Assembly (NCBI GenBank): GCA_002296055.1 | Contig: DBHE01000051.1 | Span: 1-37,064, forward strand | Source of the DNA: Pseudomonadaceae bacterium UBA836 | GTDB lineage: Bacteria; Pseudomonadota; Gammaproteobacteria; Pseudomonadales; Pseudomonadaceae | Direction of reading: 5' to 3' | Length of the DNA: 37,064 nt | Shown here: positions 7,699 to 17,039 of the stretch, piece by piece | Layout of the letters: every line of letters starts with the position of its first letter | How positions within the stretch are numbered: position 1 is the stretch's first letter | Translations under genes and position numbers: made by a program | The notes under the pieces: generated by a model | What the model was told of the DNA's origin: nothing | The model's database searches: none | What the model saw: the letters and a program-made list of their open reading frames with translations, nothing else

Positions 7699-8265
7699 AT
7701 GGGTCATTCACGTGTCAGCAAGCAGCAGAGCCATGAGCAAATAGTCTCTACCGCTGCCCGTTGCTTTCGCGAGCGCGGGGTGGATGGCATCAGTATTGCC
7801 AACCTGATGAAAGAGGCTGGTCTTACGCACGGTGGTTTCTACAAGCACTTTGAATCACGCGATGACCTGGTCGCCGAAGCGCTGGACCATGCACTGCAAA
7901 GCTCAAGTAAGCGCTACGCAGCGATGGCGCCGCTGACATTGGACGCGTTCATCGACAACTATCTAAGTGCCGAACATCGGGACAGCCCCGGTGACGGCTG
8001 CGCCATGGCAGCGCTGGTCAACGACGTTGGCCGTGGCCGCGAAGACAGCCGTGCGCTGTACAGCGCACAGTTCAATCGGTCGCTGGCACGTATCAGCGCG
8101 ATGCTGGAAGCGGAGAACGGCGATGCAGCTGGCGAGAAGGCTGCGCTGCTGCTGAGCACGCTGGTCGGTGCGCTTGGCATCGCCCGCGCGCTGGACGATG
8201 AAGCTCAATCCAATGCCCTGCTGGCAACCGTCCGCAAGCAACTACTGAGCGCGGTGAAAAACTGA
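7699..8265 (+). CDS. TetR/AcrR-family repressor
   Basis: A 188-residue regulator. The HTH (about residues 10-55) contains QIVSTAARCFRERG, then GISIANLMKEAGLTHGGFYK and HFESRDDLVAEALD, typical of TetR proteins. The C-terminal helical ligand domain includes the stretch GDGCAMAALVNDVGR, seen in the TetR_C group that senses small electrophiles or aromatic ligands. The ATG at 7699 has GAGGAG just upstream. It follows the isomerase and SDR genes on the same strand and most likely represses them through the tandem operators at 6252-6294. It is convergent with the AraC gene, 8 bases apart. Confidence 0.87.
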   Translation: MGHSRVSKQQSHEQIVSTAARCFRERGVDGISIANLMKEAGLTHGGFYKHFESRDDLVAEALDHALQSSSKRYAAMAPLTLDAFIDNYLSAEHRDSPGDGCAMAALVNDVGRGREDSRALYSAQFNRSLARISAMLEAENGDAAGEKAALLLSTLVGALGIARALDDEAQSNALLATVRKQLLSAVKN

Positions 8266-8273
8266 CGCCCTGC

Positions 8274-9059
8274 CTACCGAGAGCGCCGGTACTCATCTGG
8301 CGTCATGCCCATCAGTTTTCTGAACATCGCAATGAAGGCGGAAGCGCTGGCGTAGCCCAGATCCAGCGCAATGCTTTCCACCTTGTCACCGGACTCCAGC
8401 CGCTGCATAGCCTGAACGGCCCGCAGTCGCTGACGCCACTGCGCAAGGCTCATACCCAGCAGCATGTTGGCGCGGCGCGCCAGGGTACGCTCGGTGGTAT
8501 GGAAACGTCGCGCCAGGTCAGCGATCGGCTGGTTGTCTCCGGGGTGGGCAGTCAGGTAGTCGAGCACTGGTTGCAGCAACGCATCGGTAGTGCCTGGCAG
8601 GTAGCTGCCAGCGCAGGGTGCGGTGTGCAGCTGGTCTAGCACCACGTGCAGCAGCCGCGCGTCAGCGGCCGAGTAAGGTGTTGCAAACGCCCGGGTGCGC
8701 AAGTGTTCAAGCAGGCTGCGCGTCAGCGCGCTGACCTCCAAAGCGCAGGTCGTCTGCGGCAAGGCAGTGCAAAACCCCGGACTGACGTAGATGGAACAAT
8801 GGCTGGCGGCTAATCGATTGAGGCCCTGGTGCTCAACTTGCGGCGGCAGCCAGAGCCCGTATTGCGAGGGCGCCAAGTAATGTCGATCCCCCATGCGGAC
8901 TTCCATCACGCCCCGGTAGGAGTAGACAAACTCGCCCCAGGCATGGGCATGCACCGGGTACTGGGAGTCCGCCGGCGTGTCGGCCGAGCGGAAGTAGATG
9001 ACCTCGGGCAAGGTATCGGTAAAGGGCGAGCTATGCTGGCGGGGCGCTTTGCGGGACAC
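8274..9059 (-). CDS. AraC-family transcriptional regulator with cupin sensor
   Basis: A 261-residue regulator. The N-terminal half is an AraC cupin domain (PVHAHAWGEFVYSYRGVMEV with metal-binding-like histidines); the C-terminal 100 residues hold the double HTH (PIADLARRFHTTERTLAR, then VESIALDLGYASASAFIAMF and FRKLMGMTPDEYRR). The start is a GTG at 9059 with AGGACA upstream; no ATG lies near the expected N-terminus. It is divergent from the DMT transporter at 9158, and the 98-base gap contains an imperfect palindrome at about 9091-9112. Control of the transporter is the natural inference. Confidence 0.86.
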   Translation of the reverse strand: MSRKAPRQHSSPFTDTLPEVIYFRSADTPADSQYPVHAHAWGEFVYSYRGVMEVRMGDRHYLAPSQYGLWLPPQVEHQGLNRLAASHCSIYVSPGFCTALPQTTCALEVSALTRSLLEHLRTRAFATPYSAADARLLHVVLDQLHTAPCAGSYLPGTTDALLQPVLDYLTAHPGDNQPIADLARRFHTTERTLARRANMLLGMSLAQWRQRLRAVQAMQRLESGDKVESIALDLGYASASAFIAMFRKLMGMTPDEYRRSR

Positions 9060-9157
9060 GGGCTGTCCTGTTTGCTGAATAGATTGGCAAGTTTACGCTA
9101 TATGCGTCAAACCAGACAGGCGGACAATGGCCCCTCATTGCCGAATCAGGAGCCCCC

Positions 9158-10087
9158 ATGCAAGCAAGAAAAGCACCCGATACCCAAGCGGTTGGCTTGA
9201 TGCTGCTGTTCTGCCTGATTTTGGGCGGGCAGCAGGTACTGCTCAAAGCTGCGGCCGACGATGTAGCTCCGGTGCTGCAAATTGCCATTCGCTCAGGCAT
9301 TGGAGCCTTTTTGGTGTGGCTCTACATGCGAGTGCAGGGTGAAAGGCCTGAGCGCGCCAGCGGGAACTGGAAGCCGGGGCTGTGGGTGGGGCTATTGTTT
9401 GCGGCCGAGTACCTGTTTCTTGGCGAAGCGCTGCGTTTTACCTCAGCCTCACGCGCTGTGGTGTTTCTCTATACAGCCCCTATATTTGCCGCTGTTTTGC
9501 TGCATTTCATGCTACCAAGTGAACGCATGAACCGCGTGCAATGCCTCGGCACCGCGCTGGCCTTTGGTGGTACTGCGCTGGCTTTTCTGGGTAATGGCGA
9601 GCAGAGCGGGGCGGGGGATAAGGCGCTACTTGGCGATACCCTTGCGCTGTTAGCCGGTGCCGCCTGGGGCGCGACAACCGTGGTTATTCGCGGCACTCGC
9701 CTGGGTGATATTTCGCCGCGTGAAACGCTGTTGTACCAACTGCTGATGGCCTTCGTGGTGCTGTCTATCGCCTCGGTGGTGCTGGGGCAGACGCACTTTG
9801 TAGCCAGCACCATCGCCCTCGGAAGCCTGGCCTTTCAGAGCGTGGTGGTCGCTTTTGCGGCGTTTTTGATCTGGTTCTGGTTGTTGCGTCACTATCAGGC
9901 TGCACCTATCGGCATCTTGTCATTCATGACACCGGTGTTTGGCGTGCTGCTGGGCGCCTGGCTGCTGCACGAGCCACTGGAGCCGCGCTTTGTGACTGGC
10001 AGCTTGCTGGTGCTGACCGGTGTGTTGCTGGTCAGCGCTCAAGGGATGTTGCGCTCGCTGGTGCGGCGCGTGCGCCGCACCCTGTAG
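9158..10087 (+). CDS. DMT superfamily transporter (EamA type), second copy
   Basis: A 309-residue membrane protein with ten predicted membrane segments in two EamA repeats. The first repeat includes YLFLGEALRFTSASRAVVFL and the second LSFMTPVFGVLLGAWLLHEP. The N-terminus is short and charged before the first segment, and the ATG at 9158 is preceded by CAGGAG. It is not closely similar to the DMT protein at 477-1376, so this is not a recent duplication. It diverges from the AraC gene, its presumed regulator, and ends five bases from the convergent chemoreceptor. Substrate unknown; amino-acid or metabolite export is the usual role. Confidence 0.85.
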   Translation: MQARKAPDTQAVGLMLLFCLILGGQQVLLKAAADDVAPVLQIAIRSGIGAFLVWLYMRVQGERPERASGNWKPGLWVGLLFAAEYLFLGEALRFTSASRAVVFLYTAPIFAAVLLHFMLPSERMNRVQCLGTALAFGGTALAFLGNGEQSGAGDKALLGDTLALLAGAAWGATTVVIRGTRLGDISPRETLLYQLLMAFVVLSIASVVLGQTHFVASTIALGSLAFQSVVVAFAAFLIWFWLLRHYQAAPIGILSFMTPVFGVLLGAWLLHEPLEPRFVTGSLLVLTGVLLVSAQGMLRSLVRRVRRTL

Positions 10088-10092
10088 ATTTA

Positions 10093-12012
10093 TCAGACCT
10101 TGTAATAGGCGAGCAGGGCGCGCAACGTCTCGGCCAGCTGGGTCAGGTTCTGGCTGGCCACGCGGGTTTGCTCGACCTGCTCACCGTTCTTGCGCGCCTC
10201 GTCACTGATGCGAACCACATTGCGGTTGATCTCTTCGGAGACGTGGCTCTGCTCTTCCGCAGCACTGGCAATCTCGGTGTTGACCTGATTGATTTGCGCC
10301 ACGGCATTCATCACGTCGCTGAAGGCGCGGCCTGCATCTTCGGCTACCTCGGCATTGCGTGCTGCCAGCGCCCGGTTGGTTTCCATCATCGCAGATGAAC
10401 GCTCGACACCGGTCTGCACCCGCTCAATCATGCTGCGAATCTGCTGGGTTGAAGACTGTGTGCGCTGCGCCAGTGACCGTACCTCATCGGCCACCACAGC
10501 AAAACCGCGGCCCTGTTCACCGGCTCGTGCAGCTTCAATCGCTGCGTTCAGTGCCAACAGGTTGGTCTGCTCGGCAATACCGACAATCACTTCCAGTACC
10601 GAGCCAATGTCACTACTGGCCGAGGCCAATTCTTCCATCACACCCATCGAGGCAGCAATGTCATCAGCCTGCTGACGGATGCTGCTGACGGTGTTGTTCA
10701 TGGTGCCACGTCCGTCTTCAGCTTGCCGGCTCGCTTGATTGGCTGCGGTCTCACCCGAGGCTGCGCTCTGCGCCACACTTTGCGCGGTCAGGCTCATCTC
10801 GTGCATGGCGGTGACCACCATTTCGGTTTCGCGGTTCTGCACGTTGACCGAGTTGGCGGACTGCTCGGCGATGCGGGCCAGCTGATCGGCCTGATTGAGA
10901 ATGGTGTCTGAGGACTCCAGCGCTTCACGGATGGTGTGCTGAATGCGATCAAGCAAGCGGTCAAATGCGCTGGCCAGGATGGCAAATTCGTCACGGCCAC
11001 TGGCGTTGAATCGCACCGTCAAGTCGCCCTTGCCGTCCGCAATATCCTCCACCGCGCGCAAGGTAGCCTGCAGCGGTCGCCCGACGATCAGCTTCATCAG
11101 CACACTGACGCTAAGCGCCAGAATGATCCCAGCCAGGGTAATCAGTGCGGCCACCGACAAAGAGTTGCTCAGGATCAGGCCGTTGACCTCGTCGCCGGAG
11201 TAACCCACCAGAACGTCATAGCCCCATGGCGTAAAGCTGGCGGTTTCTACCTGCCAGTCACCGTCACCGGCCACCGCTGCCCGCACCTGCTCGTCGGTCA
11301 GGTGATCGGAGTGCATGCGTATCTTGCCGGTTGGGTCGCGCAGGGCGACAAAGCCATCTTGCAGAATGCGCGCACCAGAAATGACTTCGGCCAACGCATC
11401 CAGGTTGGCTGAGTAACCGACGTACCAGATACCCAGTGTGCGGCCGGTGCTGTCTTTAATTGGCTCGTAGCCAGTGAGGTAGGGCTGGCCGAGGATGTCC
11501 ACCTGACCATAGAACGCGCGACCATCAAGGATGGCTTTGATAGCGCCGCCTGCCGGGTCCAGTTGAGTGCCGATGGCACGCTGACCATCGCGCATGACGT
11601 TGGTAGAAATCCGCACAAAGTCATCGCCCTGGCGAGAAAACAGCGTTGCGGTGCCGCCCATGACCCGGGTCAGCCCGTCAACCAGAGCAAAGTCGTTGGC
11701 CTGCGCCTGATCGCCCAACAGCAACTGTGGCGCACGTGCACTGCCGACCGAGACGCTAGGCCCCAGGCGTGCTTCACCTAAAGCCGTGCCACGCTCGATC
11801 AGTAGCGTCATGCTGTTCTTGACTCGCTCGCTCATGATGGCGTCGGTAACGCCGAGCAAGCGCAGCACTTCGTTGCGCAGGCTGACGGACTCATCGCTCG
11901 CTTGCTGATTGATGATCCGGCTTTGCGTTATCGAACTGATCACCACACCCACGGCAATAAAGCCAATGAGCAGGGCGGCCAATGTGGCAACAAACTTTTT
12001 TTGCAGGGACAT
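10093..12012 (-). CDS. Methyl-accepting chemotaxis protein with Cache_3/Cache_2-type sensor
   Basis: A 639-residue chemoreceptor. TM1 is at about 9-29; a periplasmic sensor follows (about 35-280) with [20 protein letters not shown] and [20 protein letters not shown], characteristic of the Cache_3-Cache_2 fusion that binds small carboxylates in several relatives. TM2 is at about 284-310, HAMP at 310-365, and the signalling tip around 470-515 ([20 protein letters not shown]). No CheR-binding pentapeptide is visible at the C-terminus, which ends ALLAYYKV. No other chemotaxis genes are nearby, so it is an orphan receptor feeding a distant Che pathway. The ligand cannot be read from sequence. Confidence 0.93.
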   Translation of the reverse strand: MSLQKKFVATLAALLIGFIAVGVVISSITQSRIINQQASDESVSLRNEVLRLLGVTDAIMSERVKNSMTLLIERGTALGEARLGPSVSVGSARAPQLLLGDQAQANDFALVDGLTRVMGGTATLFSRQGDDFVRISTNVMRDGQRAIGTQLDPAGGAIKAILDGRAFYGQVDILGQPYLTGYEPIKDSTGRTLGIWYVGYSANLDALAEVISGARILQDGFVALRDPTGKIRMHSDHLTDEQVRAAVAGDGDWQVETASFTPWGYDVLVGYSGDEVNGLILSNSLSVAALITLAGIILALSVSVLMKLIVGRPLQATLRAVEDIADGKGDLTVRFNASGRDEFAILASAFDRLLDRIQHTIREALESSDTILNQADQLARIAEQSANSVNVQNRETEMVVTAMHEMSLTAQSVAQSAASGETAANQASRQAEDGRGTMNNTVSSIRQQADDIAASMGVMEELASASSDIGSVLEVIVGIAEQTNLLALNAAIEAARAGEQGRGFAVVADEVRSLAQRTQSSTQQIRSMIERVQTGVERSSAMMETNRALAARNAEVAEDAGRAFSDVMNAVAQINQVNTEIASAAEEQSHVSEEINRNVVRISDEARKNGEQVEQTRVASQNLTQLAETLRALLAYYKV

Positions 12013-12104
12013 GAGCCGCTCTCCGGGCTTGGCGGTAGGTAAGACAGGTTATCGGCCATCCGTGGGCATGGCTTTAGCGTCTTCACCAAGCGTAGTCGGT
12101 CGAC

Positions 12105-13214
12105 TCAGTCTGCAGACGCCGCCTCCGGCAGCTCCGGGGGCGGCGCAATGTACGGCATATTGCCTGTTAGCGACAGTAAAAAGGCTTTCAAATCAGCCAG
12201 CTCGTCAAGCTGCAAATCAAGCGCCTTGATCTGGGGCGACAGCCTGGCTTGCGGCGTGCTGTCACCGCTGTTGGATATCTCCGCGTTTTGCCACCACCCC
12301 ATGTTGTACAGCGATAGCAGCATGTCGAGATCAGTCGCCAAACCGGTATGCATATAAGGCGCCGTTTTGCCTACACCGCGCAGGGGCGGCGTGCGAAAGG
12401 CGCCAACCTCTGTTGCGTCGCCAGTAACGCTGTAACGCCCCTTGAAGTTGCCAACGGTGTGGAATGAGGTGCCGAGGTGGTGGAATGACTGGTCACTGAG
12501 CAGCGGGCCGTTGTGGCAGTTCATGCAGCGCGCCTTGGTACGAAACAGATGTAGACCTCGAATTTCCTGTTCGCTCAGCGCGTCGCTGTTGCCACGCATG
12601 AACTGGTCAAAGCGGCTATTAGTTAGCGTCAGAGAGCGGCTGAAACTGGCGATGGCGTTGACGATACGTTCGCGGCTGATGCTTGCATCGCCATAGGCTT
12701 GGGTAAACAGCTCGGTGTAGCCGGGAATACGCTCTAGCCTGGCGATGGCTGCATTTGGATCACCTGCCATTTCGACCGGGTTCAGCCAGCTGGCCATGGC
12801 CTGTTGCTCCAGGCTGTCGACGCGGCCGTCCCAGAACAACAGTTGCAGATAGCCGCTGTTGACTACCGTGGGGCTGTGCATATCGCCTACCTGACGATTA
12901 TGGCCGATAGCCTGCCGGCGGCCATCGGCCCAGCCCAGATCCGGGTCGTGGCAGCTAGCGCATGCCAGTTGGCCAGAGCCAGACAAGCGCCGCTCAAAGA
13001 ACAGCTGCTTACCCAGCACGCGACTGGCTTCGCTGCAGGGGTTGCTGGCCGGGCAGGGTGGGGCTGCTGGCAGGGCCGCCAGGGGCGCGGCCCGAATACC
13101 TGCATCCAGGGTGGCGGCCGGCCAGTGCGTCTGCCCTTGACGGTAACGGTCAACCAACGCAGGGTCGGCAAACGCCGCACCGCCCCAGAACAGCAGTAGG
13201 AGACACAGTCGCAT
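12105..13214 (-). CDS. Di-haem cytochrome c peroxidase/MauG-superfamily protein
   Basis: A 369-residue periplasmic protein with signal peptide MRLCLLLLFWGGAAFA and two c-type haem sites: CASCH (Cys85-His89) and CMNCH (Cys230-His234). Trp95 follows the first haem in DLGWADG, at the place of the inter-haem tryptophan of this superfamily. FRTPPLRGVGKTAPYMHTG supplies the C-terminal-haem region. Members reduce hydrogen peroxide or, like MauG and MbnH, oxidise a protein or peptide partner. The ATG at 13214 overlaps the stop of the TonB receptor gene (ATGA); a start ten codons upstream would spoil the signal peptide. The coupling suggests it acts on the receptor's substrate or a partner; that is inference. 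Confidence 0.88.
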   Translation of the reverse strand: MRLCLLLLFWGGAAFADPALVDRYRQGQTHWPAATLDAGIRAAPLAALPAAPPCPASNPCSEASRVLGKQLFFERRLSGSGQLACASCHDPDLGWADGRRQAIGHNRQVGDMHSPTVVNSGYLQLLFWDGRVDSLEQQAMASWLNPVEMAGDPNAAIARLERIPGYTELFTQAYGDASISRERIVNAIASFSRSLTLTNSRFDQFMRGNSDALSEQEIRGLHLFRTKARCMNCHNGPLLSDQSFHHLGTSFHTVGNFKGRYSVTGDATEVGAFRTPPLRGVGKTAPYMHTGLATDLDMLLSLYNMGWWQNAEISNSGDSTPQARLSPQIKALDLQLDELADLKAFLLSLTGNMPYIAPPPELPEAASAD

Positions 13215-15955
13215 CAAAACCGGTATCCAAGCTCCAACCAATACTGGCGACCAACTGCAAACAGCTGTACACCCCCCTCAGAGCGAATCACGTTGCTGTT
13301 GTTGGTCAGGTTGGCCACATCCACTCTTACATAGGGCGACGAGTCGCCCTTGAGCAGTTGGTACTCCATGCTGATGTCCCAGCTCAGGGTGCTGCCTTGA
13401 TCTTCGATTTCATATTGTTGCAGCCCGCTTGCAGCATCGATGCCTGAGTTGCGCAGGTACTCATAACCATCGGTGTAGGTCAGGCTGTTGCGTACATAGA
13501 GACGGTCGCCAATCGCTTGAGTAATCAGGTCGATGTTGGCCGTAATGGGCGTAGCTAGGTCGCCGCCCGGCAGCTCATTGCGCTTGATGCGGCTGCCCTC
13601 AAAGATCACCTCGGTATCGGCGTTGTTGGTGGCTAGGTAGCCGCCGGCGCCATCGATGTAGGTCGAGTCGGTACTCTTGTCCATCCAGGACGCGGTGGTC
13701 AGCAGGCTCCAGCGCGAGTTCCGCCAGTTGAGCGGGTTGGATTGCCAGATCAGGTCAACCTGATTGGTCTCGCTGCTGCCACCGTTGGTGAAATTGTAGA
13801 TGCCGGTTGAGCTATCGTAGCGGCTGCGCACCTGCTCACGACCCCGACGATGGACGAACTGCAAGCCGGCCTTACCAGCCCACAAGGGCCCGCTGATACC
13901 CAAACTGTACTCATCATCGTAGGGGGTATTGAGATCAGTGTAGCTCCACTCCTTGTCTGGCTCGACCACTACGAAATCAGCAGTAGGGCTGCTGCGCTCA
14001 CGAATAGTCAACATGCTGCGTTCTTTCTCACGCAGTCGATAGGAGAGGAACGATTTGCCGTAGTAACGATTGGCGCCGGCGCTGATGCGATAGTCGCGTT
14101 GCTCATCGAGAAAATACTCAAGCAGCAAGCGCGGAGCAAAGTTGGTATTGCCCAACCAACCATCCCGCTCGGCGCGCAAACCGACACGCCAACCAAACTG
14201 GTCATACTCGCCAGTCAGTTCACTGAACAGCGCTGCATTCAAGTTGTTGAAGCTGAGCTCGCCTGCATGGTAGACCACGTTGCGGTGCAGATACTGATCG
14301 GTTGGCGACCAGGAACCGGGGCTGATGGGGGCGGGTAGCGGCTGGGTAAAGTCCAGCTGATAACGATTGAAGATGAAATCATTGCCTCGGTCTTGTTTGT
14401 AACCAATCCAGTTTAACTCACCACCGTACTGCCAGATGATGGACTGGCCGAGTGGCTGGGTAAATTTCAGGGTGCTCCCAAGGGTTCTTTGATTATTCTG
14501 CAACTCACCGTAGCCACCGACGATGCCAGCGTCGTAAATGGAGGTGTAGCTGTACTGGTCCAGTACGTTTTCTCCGTAGTCGCGTTGGTCGGCGGTAACA
14601 CCCGCTCGCATGTTCAGTTCCATACGGCGTGGCCCTAAGTCCTGAGCAAAATTAACACTCAGGTTCAGGCCGTTGTGCTGACTGTCGAAGTCTGAGTCAC
14701 GGTAATTGATCAAGAAGCTGTCCTCGCTGTAGTCGCTGTAAGCCAGCGAGGCATTGAGGTCGTAGTCCCGATCAAGCAGATCCATGCGCACCACGCCGTA
14801 GCGCGAGTGAGTCTCCAGTTCACGCTCCTCACTTGGGCGGAAGATGCGCCCGGTCTCAAAGAAGTGATCCAGGTCGACGTCTACATACTGCAGCTGTTGA
14901 ACTCGCGAGCGCTTTTCGCTGATACCGGCAAAGATACCGATATCACCGATGCGGGTGGTTCCGCTGATACTGGTCTGGCTTTTCTTGAAGTTGGGCTGGA
15001 ATTCGCCCGGAACCCCTGTGGGCAGCTGCGCGGCGCCATCGCTGAATTCACCTTCCTGCGATGGGTCAATGTGGAACTCGGTCCATGAATCCTGCGTGCG
15101 ACGATGGCTAATGGTCAGGCTGTCGCGACCGTTGTAGGCCTGGGTTTGAGCCCGTACGATACCGCCGCTGAAACCGCCGTCCGCCGCAGAGGCGTTAACG
15201 TCAACCACTTCGATACGCTGAAGAAAGTCAGTATCGATAAACAGCCCCTGAGAGTGTCCAGCCACCTGTGTGTAATTGGAGGGGTTCTCCTTGGTTGCAG
15301 GGTCCAGCAGATTGTCGATAGACGCGCCGTCCAGCTCGATCTTGTTCTGATAGGCCGCTGCACCGCGAATAGAAAATTCGGCCGGTTTCAGGTCGCCCTG
15401 GCGCAGGCTGGAGCTAGCTGTGTTGTCGATCCGCACCGAGGGCAGCACGCTGACACTTTCTGCCAGGTCCGAGCGCAGCCCATCACGCAGTTCGCCCCCT
15501 TGCAGCACTTTGACATCGGGGTTCAGTGAGTCGCTTTGCACCAGCAGTTGTGGCAGCGCAACGGGCTTGGCGGTGGTCTCTTCCGCGGTGCGGATCAGGA
15601 ATACGCCCTCTGACTGAGTGATGACGCGCAGCGGGCTACCCGCAAGCAGCGTAGTCAGTGCTTGCTGCACGCTGAACTCGCCCTGCAGGCCGCTTGAACG
15701 GTAGTTGGCAACCTGCGCCGCGTTGAATGAGAGCAGCACGCCGGTCTGCTCTCCGACCGCGTTCAGTGCGCTGGCCAGATCGCCGGCCGGCACGTTGAGA
15801 GTAAAGCGACCACTCTGCGCGGCCTGCACCGATGCTGCGCCAGCGCCCTGAGCTGCTGCCCATTGCGGCGAGCCGATCGCCAAACCAATGACAGTGGCCA
15901 ACAGGAGTTTGCGCACCGGTGGCGTTTGAGTGGTGTAGTGATGCAGTGCTGGCAT
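13214..15955 (-). CDS. TonB-dependent outer-membrane receptor with STN signalling domain
   Basis: A 913-residue receptor. A signal sequence ending near AAAQG is followed by an STN domain (about 50-122: FTLNVPAGDLASALNAVGEQ ... GVFLIR), a plug (about 155-280, with FSIRGAAAYQNKIELDG and IEVVDVNASAADGGFSGGI) and a 22-strand barrel ending in aromatic YRF. The STN domain is the mark of transducers that signal to a FecR anti-sigma, and fecR and fecI homologues lie directly upstream. The substrate is unknown: the neighbours resemble iron-type control, but no siderophore genes are present. The next gene, coding for a di-haem protein, starts within its stop codon. Confidence 0.92.
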   Translation of the reverse strand: MPALHHYTTQTPPVRKLLLATVIGLAIGSPQWAAAQGAGAASVQAAQSGRFTLNVPAGDLASALNAVGEQTGVLLSFNAAQVANYRSSGLQGEFSVQQALTTLLAGSPLRVITQSEGVFLIRTAEETTAKPVALPQLLVQSDSLNPDVKVLQGGELRDGLRSDLAESVSVLPSVRIDNTASSSLRQGDLKPAEFSIRGAAAYQNKIELDGASIDNLLDPATKENPSNYTQVAGHSQGLFIDTDFLQRIEVVDVNASAADGGFSGGIVRAQTQAYNGRDSLTISHRRTQDSWTEFHIDPSQEGEFSDGAAQLPTGVPGEFQPNFKKSQTSISGTTRIGDIGIFAGISEKRSRVQQLQYVDVDLDHFFETGRIFRPSEERELETHSRYGVVRMDLLDRDYDLNASLAYSDYSEDSFLINYRDSDFDSQHNGLNLSVNFAQDLGPRRMELNMRAGVTADQRDYGENVLDQYSYTSIYDAGIVGGYGELQNNQRTLGSTLKFTQPLGQSIIWQYGGELNWIGYKQDRGNDFIFNRYQLDFTQPLPAPISPGSWSPTDQYLHRNVVYHAGELSFNNLNAALFSELTGEYDQFGWRVGLRAERDGWLGNTNFAPRLLLEYFLDEQRDYRISAGANRYYGKSFLSYRLREKERSMLTIRERSSPTADFVVVEPDKEWSYTDLNTPYDDEYSLGISGPLWAGKAGLQFVHRRGREQVRSRYDSSTGIYNFTNGGSSETNQVDLIWQSNPLNWRNSRWSLLTTASWMDKSTDSTYIDGAGGYLATNNADTEVIFEGSRIKRNELPGGDLATPITANIDLITQAIGDRLYVRNSLTYTDGYEYLRNSGIDAASGLQQYEIEDQGSTLSWDISMEYQLLKGDSSPYVRVDVANLTNNSNVIRSEGGVQLFAVGRQYWLELGYRF

Positions 15956-15979
15956 GTCGATCCCCGACTGATTTATGAG

Positions 15980-16009
15980 TTTAATTCTCCTTAACGAATG
16001 AGAATTAAA
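15980..16009. promoter_or_regulatory. Perfect inverted repeat upstream of the TonB receptor gene
   Basis: TTTAATTCTC (15980-15989) and GAGAATTAAA (16000-16009) are perfect 10-bp arms around a 10-base spacer, ending 24 bases upstream of the receptor start. The AT-rich arms with GAGAAT resemble Fur-type half-sites, and the position also fits an ECF-sigma promoter region. No T-tract follows, so it is not a good terminator for the anti-sigma gene. Confidence 0.5.
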
Positions 16010-16063
16010 ATCAGCTCAGCAGGAGTTAACTATTTTGAGCGGCTATAGGAGAGTGGAGGTAAA

Positions 16064-17038
16064 TCAGGCGCTGGCGGCCCGCGGACTGAAACGAATCCAG
16101 AGGCGCCCAATGCGTTTTACGTCCAGCGGGAGAGTCGCCTGTAACGCGGAGAGCACTTCATCCAGGCGGTCCAGCGGGTAGGTGCCGGACACTTCCAGCG
16201 CGGCGGCGCCAGGTGCGCACTGGAGCAGGCCAGCGTGGTAACGATTGAGGCGAGCGACAAATTGAGCCAACGGCATGCGCTTGGCCACAATCAGACCATG
16301 GCGCCAGGCATCTTCGCCAGCCACAACAGGCTCGAGTCGATAACCATCCGCCTGAAGCACTGCTGCCTCACCGGCCTGCAAATGGAAAGCCACGGGCACG
16401 CCGCCAACCTTGACCTCGCCTTCATGTACCGCGACACGCGTCTGCCCGTCCTGTTGCTGCACACTAAAGCGCGTACCGATAGGTGTAATAACACCCTCAC
16501 GGGTGATTACCTCCAGCGGCATGGCGTTGTCTTCACGAGCAGCGAAGCGGTGGCTGGTGAGCAAAACTTCACCCTCCAGCAGCCAGAGGCGCAGGCGGCC
16601 CTGATGTATCTCCTGGCGCACTGTGGTCCGCGCATTCAGCAACACCTCGGTGCCGTTATCCAAACGCAGGCTGAAGGTCTCGGCGCTACCGGTGCGGGCA
16701 TCTGCCCGCCAGCGCTGCCAAGGCCGCTGCTGTACGGCGAGGCTGCCAACCGCAGCCACCAGCACCAGGGCACCGCTACCGCGCAGCAGATCACGGCGAG
16801 ACAAACCTGGTGCGTCAAGACTCTGCGCCAACGCAGTAACGGGCTGGCCACGCAGTGGCTGCAGGCGCGCGCTGATATCATCAATGCGCTGCCAGGCGCG
16901 CTGGTTATCCGGATGGCTGCCGCACCACTTGGCGATCACCGTCGCGCGATAGCGCTCGGGGTCAGTGGCTTCGCGGTAGGCCAGCAGGTGAATGACAGCC
17001 TGGTTTATGACGTCTTGGGAGAGGCGGGCGGTATGCAT
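16064..17038 (-). CDS. FecR-family anti-sigma factor/sigma regulator
   Basis: A 324-residue membrane-anchored regulator. The N-terminal cytoplasmic domain (about 1-60) reads VINQAVIHLLAYREATDPER and HPDNQRAWQRIDDI, a DUF4880-like sigma-binding region. One membrane segment (about 84-102: LLRGSGALVLVAAVGSLAV) leads to the periplasmic FecR domain with LDNGTEVLLNARTTV and a C-terminal STN-like part that contacts the receptor's signalling domain. ATG 17038 lies one base after the sigma stop; a TTG further upstream is less likely. It would hold the sigma factor inactive until the receptor reports its ligand. Confidence 0.9.
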   Translation of the reverse strand: MHTARLSQDVINQAVIHLLAYREATDPERYRATVIAKWCGSHPDNQRAWQRIDDISARLQPLRGQPVTALAQSLDAPGLSRRDLLRGSGALVLVAAVGSLAVQQRPWQRWRADARTGSAETFSLRLDNGTEVLLNARTTVRQEIHQGRLRLWLLEGEVLLTSHRFAAREDNAMPLEVITREGVITPIGTRFSVQQQDGQTRVAVHEGEVKVGGVPVAFHLQAGEAAVLQADGYRLEPVVAGEDAWRHGLIVAKRMPLAQFVARLNRYHAGLLQCAPGAAALEVSGTYPLDRLDEVLSALQATLPLDVKRIGRLWIRFSPRAASA

Positions 17039-17039
17039 G